A stretch of DNA of 55,057 nt from JACQXM01 sp964569425 (GTDB lineage: Bacteria > Planctomycetota > Phycisphaerae > UBA1845). The stretch is taken from the NCBI GenBank assembly GCA_964569425.1, contig CAZMVD010000015.1:1-55057 (forward strand). The letters run 5' to 3'. Under the pieces are notes generated by a model. The model did not search any database, was not told where the DNA came from, and worked only from the letters and a program-made list of their open reading frames with translations. This document shows, piece by piece, positions 14,540-24,692 of the stretch. Numbering within the stretch: the stretch's first letter is position 1; every line of letters starts with the position of its first letter. Both the position numbers and the translations under genes were made by a program.

Positions 14540-16612
14540 ATGAAACGCCTGATTGTCACGATCGTCGTGGCACATCTCTGGCCGATTTCCACGATGGCCG
14601 TGGTCACGCCCGTTCCCACCGGACCGCCCAAGCCGGCCGGCGAAGCAGAAATCCGCGCCAAGATCGCCGCCGCCGGCGACGCCAAAGACTATGACAAGGC
14701 CGACCTGGTCTACCTGCTCGACGAAGCAGACGTGTACGTTGAGCCCAACGGGCTGGCCACCACAGTCAGTTGCCAGGTGTTCAAAGTGCTTACCGATGCG
14801 GGGGTCAAATCGCAGGCCGTGCATCGCCTGGAGTTCGACCCGGCCACCAACCGCATACGCATCGACCGCGTCCGCGTGCACCGCAAGAGTGGCAACATCG
14901 AAGAAGCGGACCTCGGTCACCTGGTGACACAACCCGCGCGGCAGCGTGCCATTTATTGGGGCAATCAACAGCAGGTCATCGCCTTGCCGCGACTTGACGT
15001 CGGCGATGTCGTGGAGCTGCGCCTCAGCAAAATCGGCTACAACATCGCTTATCTGCGCGATGCCGGGACGACGGCCCCGGCACTCAGCGGAGAAGGGCTG
15101 ATCCCGCCCATGGAAGGCCACTGGTACGAAGTGACGTTATTCCCCGCGGCGCACCCCATCCTGAAGAAACGTTACTCGGTCCATTTCCCCAAGGGCATGG
15201 AAGTACAATATGGTGTGTACAACGGCGCGCTTCGGTCCAGCATCTGGTTCGACGGCGACCGCCGCGTCTACACCTGGGAGGCCGAATCCCTCCCGGCCAT
15301 AAAGCGCGAGCCGCACATGGTCGCCCTCGACGATGTCGCCACCAAGGTCGTCCTCGCCACCGTGCCCGACTGGGAAATGAAGAGCCGCTGGTTCTACGAA
15401 GTCAACGAAGGCCAGTTCGATGCCGACGACGCCATCCGCGCCAAGGTGCGCGAAATCACCGAAGGTCTCACCGACGAAAAAGCGAAGATCGCCGCCTGCA
15501 ATCAGTGGGTCGCCGATCACATCCGTTACATCGGCACCAGCCGCGGACCCTGTGAGGGGTTCACCCTTCACAAGAGCGTCGAGACGTTCCACGATCGCGG
15601 CGGCGTCTGCAAAGACAAGGCCGGCATGTTGGTCACCATGCTCCGCGTACTGGGCCACGAGGCCTACGCCGCACTGACCATGGCCGGTTCCCGCGTTGAG
15701 GCCATCCCCGCCGATCAGTTCAACCACACCGTCACCGCACTCCGCAACAAGGACGGGACCTTCGACATTCTCGACCCCACCTGGTCTCCCATGAGCCGCG
15801 AACTCTGGTCCAGCCGCGAGGCGCTTCAGGGCCTCGTGTATGGCACGCCCGAAGGCCAGCCGCTGACCCTCTCTCCCTACTTCGCGCCGGACCACAACCG
15901 CTGGGAAGTCACCGCCGCCAGTGAGATCGACGACGACGGCGCACTGCGCACCCGCATCGCCATGAACATGAACGGCTACCCCTGCACCTTCTTACGCCGA
16001 GCGCTCGGCGGACGACCCGATGACGAACGCCGCGCCGTGCTAGAAAAGGCGCTGAACATCGCACCGAATGCCCGGATCGAAGCGTTTGACGCCATCGACC
16101 CCTACGACTATTCCCGTGACGGGTTTTTGAAACTTACCGCCGCCGCCGAACGGTTCGCGGCCCTGGGCGAAAAATCACTTCTTTTCAAAATGCCGGCGAT
16201 GACCCTCCCCCTGGCCGAACAACTCCTCCCCGAGTGGTCTTACGACATCAAGAAGGAGAAACGCCAATACGGATTGCGCCTGCGGGCCACCCGACTGGTG
16301 CGCGTGGAAGAAACCATCAAGCTCCCCCCGGGTTGGCGTGCCTTCCACCTTCCCGATTCGGTTTCGCTGGACACCAACTCGGCCGCGGTCACTTTCTCCG
16401 CGACTGCCGGCGACGATTCGATTTCCTACCGCTTCGAGTTGGTCCTCAAGGATCAGATCATCGCGCCCGAAGATTACTCCGGCTTCCGAAAGGTCATGAA
16501 AGCCGCGCAGGCGCTCGCCGAACAGCGCGTCGTCTGCGTGCCCCGGGAAGGCAAGGACGGCATCGCCGGGCGCATCGACGCCGACGCCGAACGCCAGGGA
16601 GGGTCGCGCTGA
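14540..16612 (+). CDS. Exported DUF3857/transglutaminase-like protein
   Basis: 690 residues. A signal peptide (LIVTIVVAHLWPISTMA) is followed by a DUF3857 beta-domain (about 45-280) and a transglutaminase-like domain with an intact triad: Cys357 in GGVCKDKAG, His396 in FNHTV, Asp412 in LDPTW. A C-terminal DUF2569-less beta region follows. Such proteins are periplasmic and their substrates are mostly unknown; the fold suits peptidase or amide-transfer chemistry. I chose the ATG at 14540 because the AAGGGG ribosome-binding site is 8-9 nt from it but nearly touches the ATG at 14534. The next gene starts on the last base of this stop codon, so the two are coupled and probably act together. Confidence 0.8.
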   Translation: MKRLIVTIVVAHLWPISTMAVVTPVPTGPPKPAGEAEIRAKIAAAGDAKDYDKADLVYLLDEADVYVEPNGLATTVSCQVFKVLTDAGVKSQAVHRLEFDPATNRIRIDRVRVHRKSGNIEEADLGHLVTQPARQRAIYWGNQQQVIALPRLDVGDVVELRLSKIGYNIAYLRDAGTTAPALSGEGLIPPMEGHWYEVTLFPAAHPILKKRYSVHFPKGMEVQYGVYNGALRSSIWFDGDRRVYTWEAESLPAIKREPHMVALDDVATKVVLATVPDWEMKSRWFYEVNEGQFDADDAIRAKVREITEGLTDEKAKIAACNQWVADHIRYIGTSRGPCEGFTLHKSVETFHDRGGVCKDKAGMLVTMLRVLGHEAYAALTMAGSRVEAIPADQFNHTVTALRNKDGTFDILDPTWSPMSRELWSSREALQGLVYGTPEGQPLTLSPYFAPDHNRWEVTAASEIDDDGALRTRIAMNMNGYPCTFLRRALGGRPDDERRAVLEKALNIAPNARIEAFDAIDPYDYSRDGFLKLTAAAERFAALGEKSLLFKMPAMTLPLAEQLLPEWSYDIKKEKRQYGLRLRATRLVRVEETIKLPPGWRAFHLPDSVSLDTNSAAVTFSATAGDDSISYRFELVLKDQIIAPEDYSGFRKVMKAAQALAEQRVVCVPREGKDGIAGRIDADAERQGGSR

Positions 16613-18687
16613 TGACCCGTCTTCCCGATACCGGAATCACTCGCTCCGCTTGGTCAAGTGGCGCATCGGGCAACGACCGAATCACCGTGTGGAACTCCGA
16701 GCGCCAACGCCTCGCAACAAGCCCCGCCCCGGCAATCCGCCGTCGCACAAGGCCTCATCACATTCACGCCCGCGCCGCGTTGCGTCGTCCACTCTGGTCG
16801 TTCTTGAGTCTTGCCCTACTCTCTACCGCAACGGCCGCGCCGTGTCTTGCGCAGGATGCTACCGGCCTGTACGCCCGCCCCGACTTGAACGTCGGTGCCG
16901 CGCAGCATCCCAATGCCGATGCCATCATCCTGAGCTGGGAACAGCACTTCGTCATCGAAAACGACGGCTCATTCCGCCGCCGCGACCGGCGATGGGTCAG
17001 ACTCATGAGCCCCCGCGCCAACCGCGAATTCGCAGACCCCCGTATCGACTACCTGGCCGGTCGCGACCGGCTGGTGATCCACAAGGCCGAGACCATCCTC
17101 CCCGACGGCACCGTCATGCCGGTGCCCGAATACTCGTTCAACGACGCCGCACTCGACGACGTCGCCGGCTGGCCCACCTGGGCCGCCTGGCAACAGAAAG
17201 TCATTTCGTTCAGCGGTATCGACCGCGGCGCCGTGGTGTTCCTCGATTACGAAGTGATCACACCCGCCGGCGCCCTGCCCTGGCTCGAAGAAGATCTTCG
17301 ACTCGTCCATAGCGCTCCCGTTGTGGAGCGCTACGTCGTGGTCCATCTGCCCAGCACCACCCCGTTGCATTACCAGCTCGACAACCTGCGTCACGATCCC
17401 GACGTGTATCGCCATTACGACGCCCAGGGGCGAACCATCCACCGATGGAAACTCACCGATCTGCCCGCCGCCCACCAGGAGGAACAGTCCCCGCGGTGGG
17501 AAGAGCGCTCTCCCCGTTTGCGTTTCTCCACGAGTCGCGGCGCCGCCCAGTGGGTCCGGACGATTACCCAGAACGTGGAAAAAGCCGCGATCGCTGACGA
17601 CGCGGTCCGCAGCTTTCTTGAAGACGCCACGCGCGACGTCATCGACGACGACGAGCGACTCCGCGCGTTGACCGCCAGGATACGCAACACCATCCACGTC
17701 GTAACCGCTGGCAACACGCTGGAGGGCTGGTCAGCCCGCCCCGCGCCCGAAGTACTCCGTTCCGGATACGGCAACCCGTTGGAGATTGCCGCGCTGTGCA
17801 TGGCCGCGTTGCGCCTGGCCGATCAGAACGTCTCCGTGAGAATCGCCGTCAACGCGCCCAACTGGATAGACGCCCTTCCCACGACCTCCGCATTCGCCGG
17901 CGTCATTCTGGCCGTAGGGGACCCTTTCCGTCCGGTCCTCGTCCACCCCGAACGTGGTCCGCTCCCGTCGCCGGGAAGCTGGGGGCGAAAGCTCTTGCTC
18001 CATCTCGATCGTACAGATTCGCTGATCAGGAACTACCTGCAGGAACGCGGCGAGAACACCGGCAGCGTGGCGAAAATCGCGGGCACGATGACGCTTCAGC
18101 GGGAAGGAAAGGTAACCGGCGAGCTGCGCTTGTCCCTGACCGGCGCCTTCTACGACCCCGAGAAGCTGGAAACCGCCGATGCCCAGAAAGCGTTCTTTTC
18201 AGGACTGGTGCAACACCTGGCACTTGGCGTGAAAGTCACGGGTCACGCGATCACGACCCTTTCCCGCGATGAGTTGAAGGCCACGATTACCCTCGAAACC
18301 GACGAGCCGCTTCCGGTATTGGGCGGGCAGCGCATCTTCCGCCTGGGCGAAGGCCCGGTTCTGCTTCGCGCGTTCCCCTTGCCGCTGACCGGATCCCAGC
18401 GCCACACTGACGTAATGGTGAACGGCCGCTGCCAGGAAGAGGTCGAACTGCGCATCGTATTCCCCAAGGGTGTGTCACCCCTGGTGGTACCCCGTGGGTT
18501 TCCCGCCGTGGAGGAAACCTGGGGGCGTGCCCGCCAGCAGGTGGACATCCACGACGGCGAACTCCGCTTCCGCCGCTCGATGGCCATCGATCAGGAGCGG
18601 ATCCCGGCTTCCGAGTTCGATTCGCTCCGCCGCGCCGTCAATGACCTGCGCGCCGAACAGAGCCTGCTGCTCGCGTTCCCGGAGTAA
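16612..18687 (+). CDS. Exported DUF3857 protein with degenerate transglutaminase domain
   Basis: 691 residues, a diverged paralogue of the preceding gene. It has a long basic N-region (about 55 residues), then a signal core (FLSLALLSTATAAPCLAQ), a DUF3857 domain (about 90-320), and a transglutaminase-like fold in which the triad is gone. Where the partner reads RGGVCKDKAG, this protein reads RSGYGNPLEIAAL, with Gly or Asn in place of Cys, and the His and Asp segments are replaced too. The stop-start overlap (TGATG) with the upstream gene means coupled translation. It may be a non-catalytic partner or substrate-binding subunit of the active enzyme. A start downstream of the basic leader is possible. 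Confidence 0.72.
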   Translation: MTRLPDTGITRSAWSSGASGNDRITVWNSERQRLATSPAPAIRRRTRPHHIHARAALRRPLWSFLSLALLSTATAAPCLAQDATGLYARPDLNVGAAQHPNADAIILSWEQHFVIENDGSFRRRDRRWVRLMSPRANREFADPRIDYLAGRDRLVIHKAETILPDGTVMPVPEYSFNDAALDDVAGWPTWAAWQQKVISFSGIDRGAVVFLDYEVITPAGALPWLEEDLRLVHSAPVVERYVVVHLPSTTPLHYQLDNLRHDPDVYRHYDAQGRTIHRWKLTDLPAAHQEEQSPRWEERSPRLRFSTSRGAAQWVRTITQNVEKAAIADDAVRSFLEDATRDVIDDDERLRALTARIRNTIHVVTAGNTLEGWSARPAPEVLRSGYGNPLEIAALCMAALRLADQNVSVRIAVNAPNWIDALPTTSAFAGVILAVGDPFRPVLVHPERGPLPSPGSWGRKLLLHLDRTDSLIRNYLQERGENTGSVAKIAGTMTLQREGKVTGELRLSLTGAFYDPEKLETADAQKAFFSGLVQHLALGVKVTGHAITTLSRDELKATITLETDEPLPVLGGQRIFRLGEGPVLLRAFPLPLTGSQRHTDVMVNGRCQEEVELRIVFPKGVSPLVVPRGFPAVEETWGRARQQVDIHDGELRFRRSMAIDQERIPASEFDSLRRAVNDLRAEQSLLLAFPE

Positions 18688-18752
18688 ACCGGGGATCGCC
18701 TTCGGTGGCCGACGGTCGCCTCAGGCCCACGTCCAACGGGGAACTGCCCTCG

Positions 18753-20123
18753 TCACGGCGCCGGCGCCGCGGAACGCGCCTCGTGTACTCTCCGCGTGGC
18801 GTCCTCCAGCGCCGCCGCCAGCGCAGCACCCGACGCGACCGCCATGTCCGGCTTCACCCCCACCCCCTCCCAATTGGTCTTGCTGACCGGATTCTCTGCC
18901 CGACTGTGAGGAACACTCACCTCGAAGCGCTTGTTCAAAGTGCGCATCATCACCGGATGGGCTCCACCGCCTGTTTTCTCTCCGACGATCACCGCGCGCT
19001 TCAACTGCTGAAGGTTGTACGTGAACTCCTCCGCCGCGGAGAAGGTGTACGCGCTGGTAAGCACGTATACGGGCAAGCCGGGCGCGAAACGCGAACCGGG
19101 TATCTCCTCCCTGGTCCACGAATCCGATGTCATGTTGCCTTCGCGGTCGAAGAACCGATTGAGCAGCGTCGGTTCCTCAAACAAGTAGCTTGACAGGAAG
19201 ATGATCATCTCCGGCGAGCCGCCGCCGTTCTCCCGCAGATCGAAAATCAACGCATCCGCCCGAGCCAGGAAAGCGAGCGCCGCGGCGGCCACCTGCTTCG
19301 CGTCGTCGCTGGGGTGAAAGCCGTCCAGTTTCAGGTAGCCCACGTTGCCGGGCAGCAGTTCCACTTTGCGAAACCCGAAGTTGTTCTGCGCCGCCGCATG
19401 AATGCCGCGAAGGCCCGCCTCGCCCCCGGCCGGTGCCGACATCCGCCGCGGCCGCACCCGCAGGTGCTTGTCCCTGCTGATCGCCTGCAGGTCCTCCGAA
19501 ACCGCACGGGCGAAGTCGGCCGCCTGCGTCATGTCGTCATAACGCCCGGCCTTCAAGTGTGTCGTCAAGGCTTCGCCCATTTGCCGCGCCACGTCCGGAA
19601 ACACATACTCTGCGTTCAGGGTCTCCACGATTGACGCCACCGTCTCGCGCCGCCGCTTGTCGTCGATCGGTTCCATCGCCCGTGTGGCGAGCTTGGGGTC
19701 GATCGGCCCATCGACGGAAATGCCCGTCAGCCCTTTCGGCTCCATCGCCTCAAACATGAATCCCAGTTCGACCCACGACCCATCCCCCACGGACTGCGTC
19801 AACAGCACCAGATCCCGCGGGCCGCTGGCCAACACGGCGCGCGCCGTGAATCCTTTCCATCGGGCCCGCAGTTCGCGCACCGCGGCCAACCGATCCTCAA
19901 GGCTCCGCCGCTCGCGCACCGATTCAGCCCGGTACGTCTCTTCAAAGGCCCGCAGTGGGTCGTCGCCCTCCGCCTGAAACGCCGCGAGAAACGCCCGCGC
20001 ACACCGCCCCTGCGGGGTGTCCGGCAGCGCAGGCTCCTTCACCTCGACCGCCTGTGCCGCTGCACCCACCATCAGGATGGCCGTCATCAACCCGACAAAC
20101 TTTGCGCGAATGAAGTCGGTCAT
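18753..20123 (-). CDS. S41-family (tail-specific/IRBP-like) peptidase
   Basis: 456 residues, exported (signal GLMTAILMVGAAAQA). An N-terminal helical domain with a DUF3471-like segment is followed by the S41 core. VGYLKLDGF, IFDLRENGGGSPEMI and AYTFSAAEEF (catalytic Ser in TFSAAEEF) mark it, with GEKTGGGAHP forming the end of the active site. There is no clear PDZ domain, which fits the retinol-binding-protein-like branch rather than CtpA. Substrate unknown. It is convergent with the DUF3857 pair and divergent from lptD. Confidence 0.85.
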   Translation of the reverse strand: MTDFIRAKFVGLMTAILMVGAAAQAVEVKEPALPDTPQGRCARAFLAAFQAEGDDPLRAFEETYRAESVRERRSLEDRLAAVRELRARWKGFTARAVLASGPRDLVLLTQSVGDGSWVELGFMFEAMEPKGLTGISVDGPIDPKLATRAMEPIDDKRRRETVASIVETLNAEYVFPDVARQMGEALTTHLKAGRYDDMTQAADFARAVSEDLQAISRDKHLRVRPRRMSAPAGGEAGLRGIHAAAQNNFGFRKVELLPGNVGYLKLDGFHPSDDAKQVAAAALAFLARADALIFDLRENGGGSPEMIIFLSSYLFEEPTLLNRFFDREGNMTSDSWTREEIPGSRFAPGLPVYVLTSAYTFSAAEEFTYNLQQLKRAVIVGEKTGGGAHPVMMRTLNKRFEVSVPHSRAENPVSKTNWEGVGVKPDMAVASGAALAAALEDATRRVHEARSAAPAP

Positions 20124-20428
20124 GAAATTACGCTCCCGAAAATGTGCACGCTATCTTCTTGACACGTCGCCAACCGATGGCGCCGCGTGCGCGGAATCAG
20201 CGCGGCACACCCTGGCGCTTCTTCTCGCCCGCCTACAGACGCCGCCCGATGCACAAACAGGTCACGAAATTCGCCTCGCGCGGGATCATGTTGATCCAGA
20301 TGCCCCCGCGAATTGACACCCCCCGCGCCACTTCTATACTGCGATCGCGACGACGAAGGAAGCGGCTATTGGGCGCGGTCACGATTGCCGCTCGCTGAGA
20401 ATCCCGGGCGACCTGAGTCCAACCGACC
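20124..20428. other. Divergent promoter region, S41 peptidase/lptD
   Basis: 305 bp. It holds the lptD promoter (20313-20340); I see no gene. Confidence 0.5.
20313..20340 (+). promoter_or_regulatory. Sigma-70 promoter of lptD
   Basis: TTGACA (20313-20318), 16-bp spacer, TATACT (20335-20340): 6 of 6 and 5 of 6 matches. The leader would be about 80 nt. This is one of the two best promoters in the window. Confidence 0.65.
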
Positions 20429-23383
20429 ATGACCATCGCACAGCGAATCGGCTGGAGCGCAGCGCTCGTTTGGTCGTGGGCCTGCGCGACACCCGCACTC
20501 TGGGCACAACGCCCCGCCCCGATCGCCGACCCCGTGGAGCAGGCCCTGCTCCCCGCCGGCATCACCGAACAGTCCGTCACCTTGAACGCCCGCCTGGGCT
20601 ATCTCTTTCAGGACGAGGACGGAACCGACGTCGTGCATCTCATCGGCGACGCCGTGCTCTCGCTGGGTGAATCGCCCGGGCAGAGCCTCTCGGCGCGCGA
20701 GGCCATTGTCTGGATCGCACACCGCACGCACGATAGCCGCGTGTATCGTCACCTTCAGGTTTTGCTGTGGCGCGAGGCCGCAGTGCAGGAAGTCGGCCGA
20801 ACCCTGACCTCCGGCCCGGCGCTCTTTGTAACCTTGAATAGCTTTGGATCGATCACCGCCGAAGTGGATGAGCCGGCGTTCCTGTCGTCCGCCCAATCGG
20901 AGGTCTACCAGCAGGGCAATGCCCTTCGCCTCGCGGCCGCGCGCGGCATCCTGCCGCCGCTTGAGGAAAATGCCTCGCTCCAGGTGCTCGATACCTCCGA
21001 CGTAGGTTCCACCACACCAGGTGAGTCCGTGCGACCGGTGGTCACCTTCCGATCCGAAGGAACGCTGACCGGCCCCACCGTCGTGGGAACCGACCGCGTG
21101 CTTACGGTGGTCGGCGGTGCCTACGTGGCGCGCGGGGTGCCCGGCACCAACCAGTACCTCGAAATCCGCGCCGACCATGTCGTAATATTCCTGGCCTCCG
21201 CGGAGCCTTCCGACGCCGCCGAACCGCCCGCCGCAGAAGGTGGGCTCGGCGGTGCGCCCTCCGGCGCGAGCCCCGCCGCGCCGCCGCGCCGCCGAGACTC
21301 CGCCGACCGCCAGGAAATGAGCGCCATGTTCGGCAACGTCGATGTAGAAGCCGTCTACCTCGAAGGTGACGTCCTCATGTCGCAAGGCCCCAACATGATC
21401 CGCGCCGATCGCCTCTACTACGACTTCATCAACGATCGCGCCCTCATGCTCGACGCCGTCGTCCGGGCCACCATCGTCGAGCGGAACTTGCCGCTGTACG
21501 TCCGCGCGGCGGAAATCCGCCAGCTTTCCACCAACCGTTTCGCCGCCAGCCAGGCGAGGCTTACCACCAGCGAGTTTCACACGCCTCATTACCACATTGG
21601 GGCCTCCCACGTCGAACTGACCAATCGCACACCGCCCGACCCCACCGGGCGCCCGACCGGTGTCACCGCCGGTGCGTTCCGTATTCACGACGCGACACTC
21701 AACATCGGCGGAACGCCGATCGCGTGGTGGCCTTACATGCGCGGGAGCGTGGCCACCAGCGAAACCGCGATTCAAAGCCTCCGCCTCGGCTACAGCGACG
21801 ACTTCGGCGCCGAAATCGAGACCCGTTGGCACTTCTTCAACCTCCTGGACCTGGAAACACCCGAAGGATTCGACGCCTCCCTGAGCCTCGACTATTTCTC
21901 CGAGCGCGGCCCCGCCGTCGGCGTCAACGCCACCTACAAGCGCGATCAGTACTTCGGCGAACTTCGCAGCTACCTTATGACCGACAACGGCGAGGACAAC
22001 CTCGGCCGCGACCGCGAGGTCGGCTCCAGCCACGACGTCCGCGGGCGCTTCCTCTTGCGCCACCGCCAGTACCTCGAAGATGACTGGGAACTGTCACTCG
22101 AGCTCTCCTGGCTGTCCGATCGCGACTTCCTCGAGGAATTCTTCGAATTCGAATACAACAACGACAAGGAACAGGAAACCCTGCTCCGCCTCAAGAAGCA
22201 GCGCGACAACTGGGCCTTCACCGCCATGCTGCAGTCCAGGCTCTTGGATTTCCTCACCCAGACGGAGCGCCTCCCGGACTTCGCCTATTTCCGAGTCGGT
22301 GAACCTGTCGCCGAACGCGCGACCTGGTTCAGCGAAAACCGCCTGGGTTTCGTGCGCTTCCGTCCCGCCGAACCGACCTTTCGCGAGTTCCTGCGCGACG
22401 GCGGTGTCCAGGGTTCCGGTACCGTGCTGCGCTTCGACACGCGCCAGGAAGTGGATGCCCCCCTCGACATCGGACCGGTGCGCCTCGTCCCCTTCGTCAC
22501 CGCACGTTCCAGCTTGTGGGACGACTCACCCCACAGCGGCGGCGTAGGGCGTGTGTTCGGCTCGGTGGGCGTTCGCGGCAGTGCCTACCTGTGGCGCCTC
22601 TACCCCGAAACACGCTCGACCATGTGGGACATCGACGGCATTCGCCACATCATCAAGGCCGACCTCACCGCCTGGGGAGCCGCGGCCAACCGCGATGCCC
22701 ACGAACTGTACCCGTTCGACCCATGGGTCGAGGGCATCGGCGATTTTGACGGTGTCACCCTGGGCATTCGTCAACGATGGCAAACCAAACGCGGCGCCGG
22801 CGAAAACCGCCGCACCGTGGACCTCTTCACGCTCGATGTCGAAACCGGCGTGTTCAATGACCAGGGCGGCGATGCCGTCACCAATGGTTTTGCTTCCTTC
22901 TCCCGGCCGGAAAACAGCATCGCCCGCAATTACGTCAACGCCCGCACGGCCTGGCGCATTAACGATCGCACGGCCCTTGTGTCAGAAACCAACTTCGACA
23001 TGAACGACGGCGAGGTCGACATCTTCAACCTGTCCGTTGTGGTCGAGCGCCCCCCCCGGCTCAGCTACCTCATCGGTTACCGTTTCATCGAAGAGTCCGA
23101 GTCGAACCTCCTCGCCGTCGACATGAACTATCAGATGACCGAAAAGCACACCCTGGCCGTGCGCGAGCGCTTCGATCTCGATCGCGGACGCACCCTGGAC
23201 TTCACCGTGGCCTTCATCCGGAAGCTGCCGCGCTGGTTTGCGGCTCTCACCTTCGACTTCGACGAAGGCGAAGACGACTTCGGCGTCTCCTTCAGCATGT
23301 GGCCCGAGGGACTGCCGCGCGCCGCCCTTGGTTCACGCCGCTTCACCGGCCTGGGAAGCTCCACCGAATTGCGAAACGATTGA
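20429..23383 (+). CDS. lptD: LptD-like LPS-assembly outer-membrane protein
   Basis: 984 residues. A signal peptide (about 1-26, ending PALWAQ) precedes an OstA/LptA-like beta-jellyroll region in several pieces (residues about 55-380; repeats of the type VYLEGDVLMSQGPNMIRADRL and TSEFHTPHYHIGASHVEL). The rest is a C-terminal barrel rich in alternating aromatic/polar strands, ending FGVSFSMWPEGLPRAALG, much like planctomycete and other LptD ends. An insertion around 260-300 is low-complexity (Ala/Pro/Gly). LptD with LptE inserts lipopolysaccharide in the outer leaflet, so this supports a Gram-negative envelope with LPS. It is followed 16 bp later by a glycosyltransferase, a fitting partner. LptD-family assignment is by motifs and length only. 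Confidence 0.75.
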   Translation: MTIAQRIGWSAALVWSWACATPALWAQRPAPIADPVEQALLPAGITEQSVTLNARLGYLFQDEDGTDVVHLIGDAVLSLGESPGQSLSAREAIVWIAHRTHDSRVYRHLQVLLWREAAVQEVGRTLTSGPALFVTLNSFGSITAEVDEPAFLSSAQSEVYQQGNALRLAAARGILPPLEENASLQVLDTSDVGSTTPGESVRPVVTFRSEGTLTGPTVVGTDRVLTVVGGAYVARGVPGTNQYLEIRADHVVIFLASAEPSDAAEPPAAEGGLGGAPSGASPAAPPRRRDSADRQEMSAMFGNVDVEAVYLEGDVLMSQGPNMIRADRLYYDFINDRALMLDAVVRATIVERNLPLYVRAAEIRQLSTNRFAASQARLTTSEFHTPHYHIGASHVELTNRTPPDPTGRPTGVTAGAFRIHDATLNIGGTPIAWWPYMRGSVATSETAIQSLRLGYSDDFGAEIETRWHFFNLLDLETPEGFDASLSLDYFSERGPAVGVNATYKRDQYFGELRSYLMTDNGEDNLGRDREVGSSHDVRGRFLLRHRQYLEDDWELSLELSWLSDRDFLEEFFEFEYNNDKEQETLLRLKKQRDNWAFTAMLQSRLLDFLTQTERLPDFAYFRVGEPVAERATWFSENRLGFVRFRPAEPTFREFLRDGGVQGSGTVLRFDTRQEVDAPLDIGPVRLVPFVTARSSLWDDSPHSGGVGRVFGSVGVRGSAYLWRLYPETRSTMWDIDGIRHIIKADLTAWGAAANRDAHELYPFDPWVEGIGDFDGVTLGIRQRWQTKRGAGENRRTVDLFTLDVETGVFNDQGGDAVTNGFASFSRPENSIARNYVNARTAWRINDRTALVSETNFDMNDGEVDIFNLSVVVERPPRLSYLIGYRFIEESESNLLAVDMNYQMTEKHTLAVRERFDLDRGRTLDFTVAFIRKLPRWFAALTFDFDEGEDDFGVSFSMWPEGLPRAALGSRRFTGLGSSTELRND

Positions 23384-23398
23384 CGCGCCGCCCGGCCC

Positions 23399-24553
23399 AT
23401 GAACATCTGCCACGTCATCACCCGGCTCATCATCGGCGGAGCGCAGGAAAACACCATCCTCACCTGTCGCGGCCTGGCGGAAAAAGGACATCACGTCACG
23501 CTTGTCGCCGGCCCCGAGACCGGACCCGAAGGTTCACTCTGGAGCGATGCCCGCGCCGCCGGCTGCCAAATCATCACCATCGACGCACTGCGCCGCGCCG
23601 TTCAACCCTGGCGAGACCTTCACGCCCGTTCCGCCCTTCGCTCCCTTTTTCAGCAGGATCGTCCCGATGTCGTCCATACGCACAGCAGCAAGGCCGGCAT
23701 CCTCGCGCGCAGTGCCGCGGCGACCGCCCGTATCCCCCTCATCGTCCACACCATCCACGGCATGAGCTTTAACCGCACCCAGAACGCCGCCACCCAATGG
23801 GTCTACCGCACGCTCGAACGCCGCGCCGCCCGCCACACCAACGCCTTCATCGCCGTCGCCGATGCCATGATCGAACAGGCCGTGGCCGCCCAATTGGCCC
23901 CCCGCGCGCGATTCGTCACCATCCGCTCGGGCATGGAGACCGACCGCTTCCTGCCCGATCCGTCCACTCGCGCTCGCGTACGAGCGGAATGGGGCATGGG
24001 CGAACACGAAGTCGTCGTCGGAACCGTGGCCCGCCTGTTCAAACACAAGGGCTACGAAGAAATCCTCGCCGCCATGCCTCAAATTGCCGCCGCTGCCGAC
24101 CTCCGCTTCGTCTGGATCGGCGACGGCGCCGACCGCCCGCAATACGAAGCCGCGGTACAGCGGCTCGGCCTTCGCGACCGGGTCCGCCTCCTCGGTCTCC
24201 TGCCCCCCGCTGCCGTCGCCGAGGCCCTCAACGGCTTCGATCTGCTCGTTCACGCATCCCGCTGGGAAGGGCTGCCGCGCGCGGTCGTGCAGGCCCTGCT
24301 GACCGAAGTGCCCGTCGTCAGCTTCGATAACGACGGCGCCCCGGAAGTCGTCATCCCCGGCCAGACCGGCCGGTTGGTGCCATACGGCGACACTCAAGGC
24401 CTGGCGTTCGCGATCGCCCAGCTCGCCGCAGACCCGGCCGAGCGCCGACGTCTCGGCCGTCAGGGCCGCACAAACTGCCTTGTCACCTTCGACTGGCGCC
24501 GCATGGTCGACCAGATCGAAGCACTCTACCTGCGCTCCGTGGCGGCTTCCTGA
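23399..24553 (+). CDS. Family 4 glycosyltransferase (GT-B)
   Basis: 384 residues, cytoplasmic. The N-half has the acceptor-side loop GGAQENT and DVVHTHSSKAG, common in Glycosyltransf_4 enzymes. The C-half has the nucleotide-sugar site (VGTVARLFKHKGYEEIL, FVWIGDGADRP, and SRWEGLPRAVVQAL with the E-x7-E-like motif). It is probably co-transcribed with lptD (16-bp gap), which suggests LPS or capsule sugar assembly. Exact sugar unknown. Confidence 0.9.
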   Translation: MNICHVITRLIIGGAQENTILTCRGLAEKGHHVTLVAGPETGPEGSLWSDARAAGCQIITIDALRRAVQPWRDLHARSALRSLFQQDRPDVVHTHSSKAGILARSAAATARIPLIVHTIHGMSFNRTQNAATQWVYRTLERRAARHTNAFIAVADAMIEQAVAAQLAPRARFVTIRSGMETDRFLPDPSTRARVRAEWGMGEHEVVVGTVARLFKHKGYEEILAAMPQIAAAADLRFVWIGDGADRPQYEAAVQRLGLRDRVRLLGLLPPAAVAEALNGFDLLVHASRWEGLPRAVVQALLTEVPVVSFDNDGAPEVVIPGQTGRLVPYGDTQGLAFAIAQLAADPAERRRLGRQGRTNCLVTFDWRRMVDQIEALYLRSVAAS

Positions 24554-24692
24554 TGGCCCCCGCCGCGCGGAATAAACTTCTCCTCGCGCCCCCAACCGCT
24601 ATTCATGCAGGCGCGTTTCCACGCTATGCTGCCCCCATCGGGGCGGTCCGCAATCCGAACCACGGACCCGTGGGCATCGGCACAGGTCGTTC

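Noticed and set aside
15137..15895. Minus-strand frame (252 codons) rich in Gly/Val/Glu opposite the transglutaminase gene
   Set aside because: Antisense of conserved catalytic motifs; typical GC-rich shadow.
20366..22063. Long minus-strand frame (over 560 codons) opposite lptD
   Set aside because: It is the mirror of the GC-rich codons of lptD, with no recognisable domain and no ribosome-binding site.
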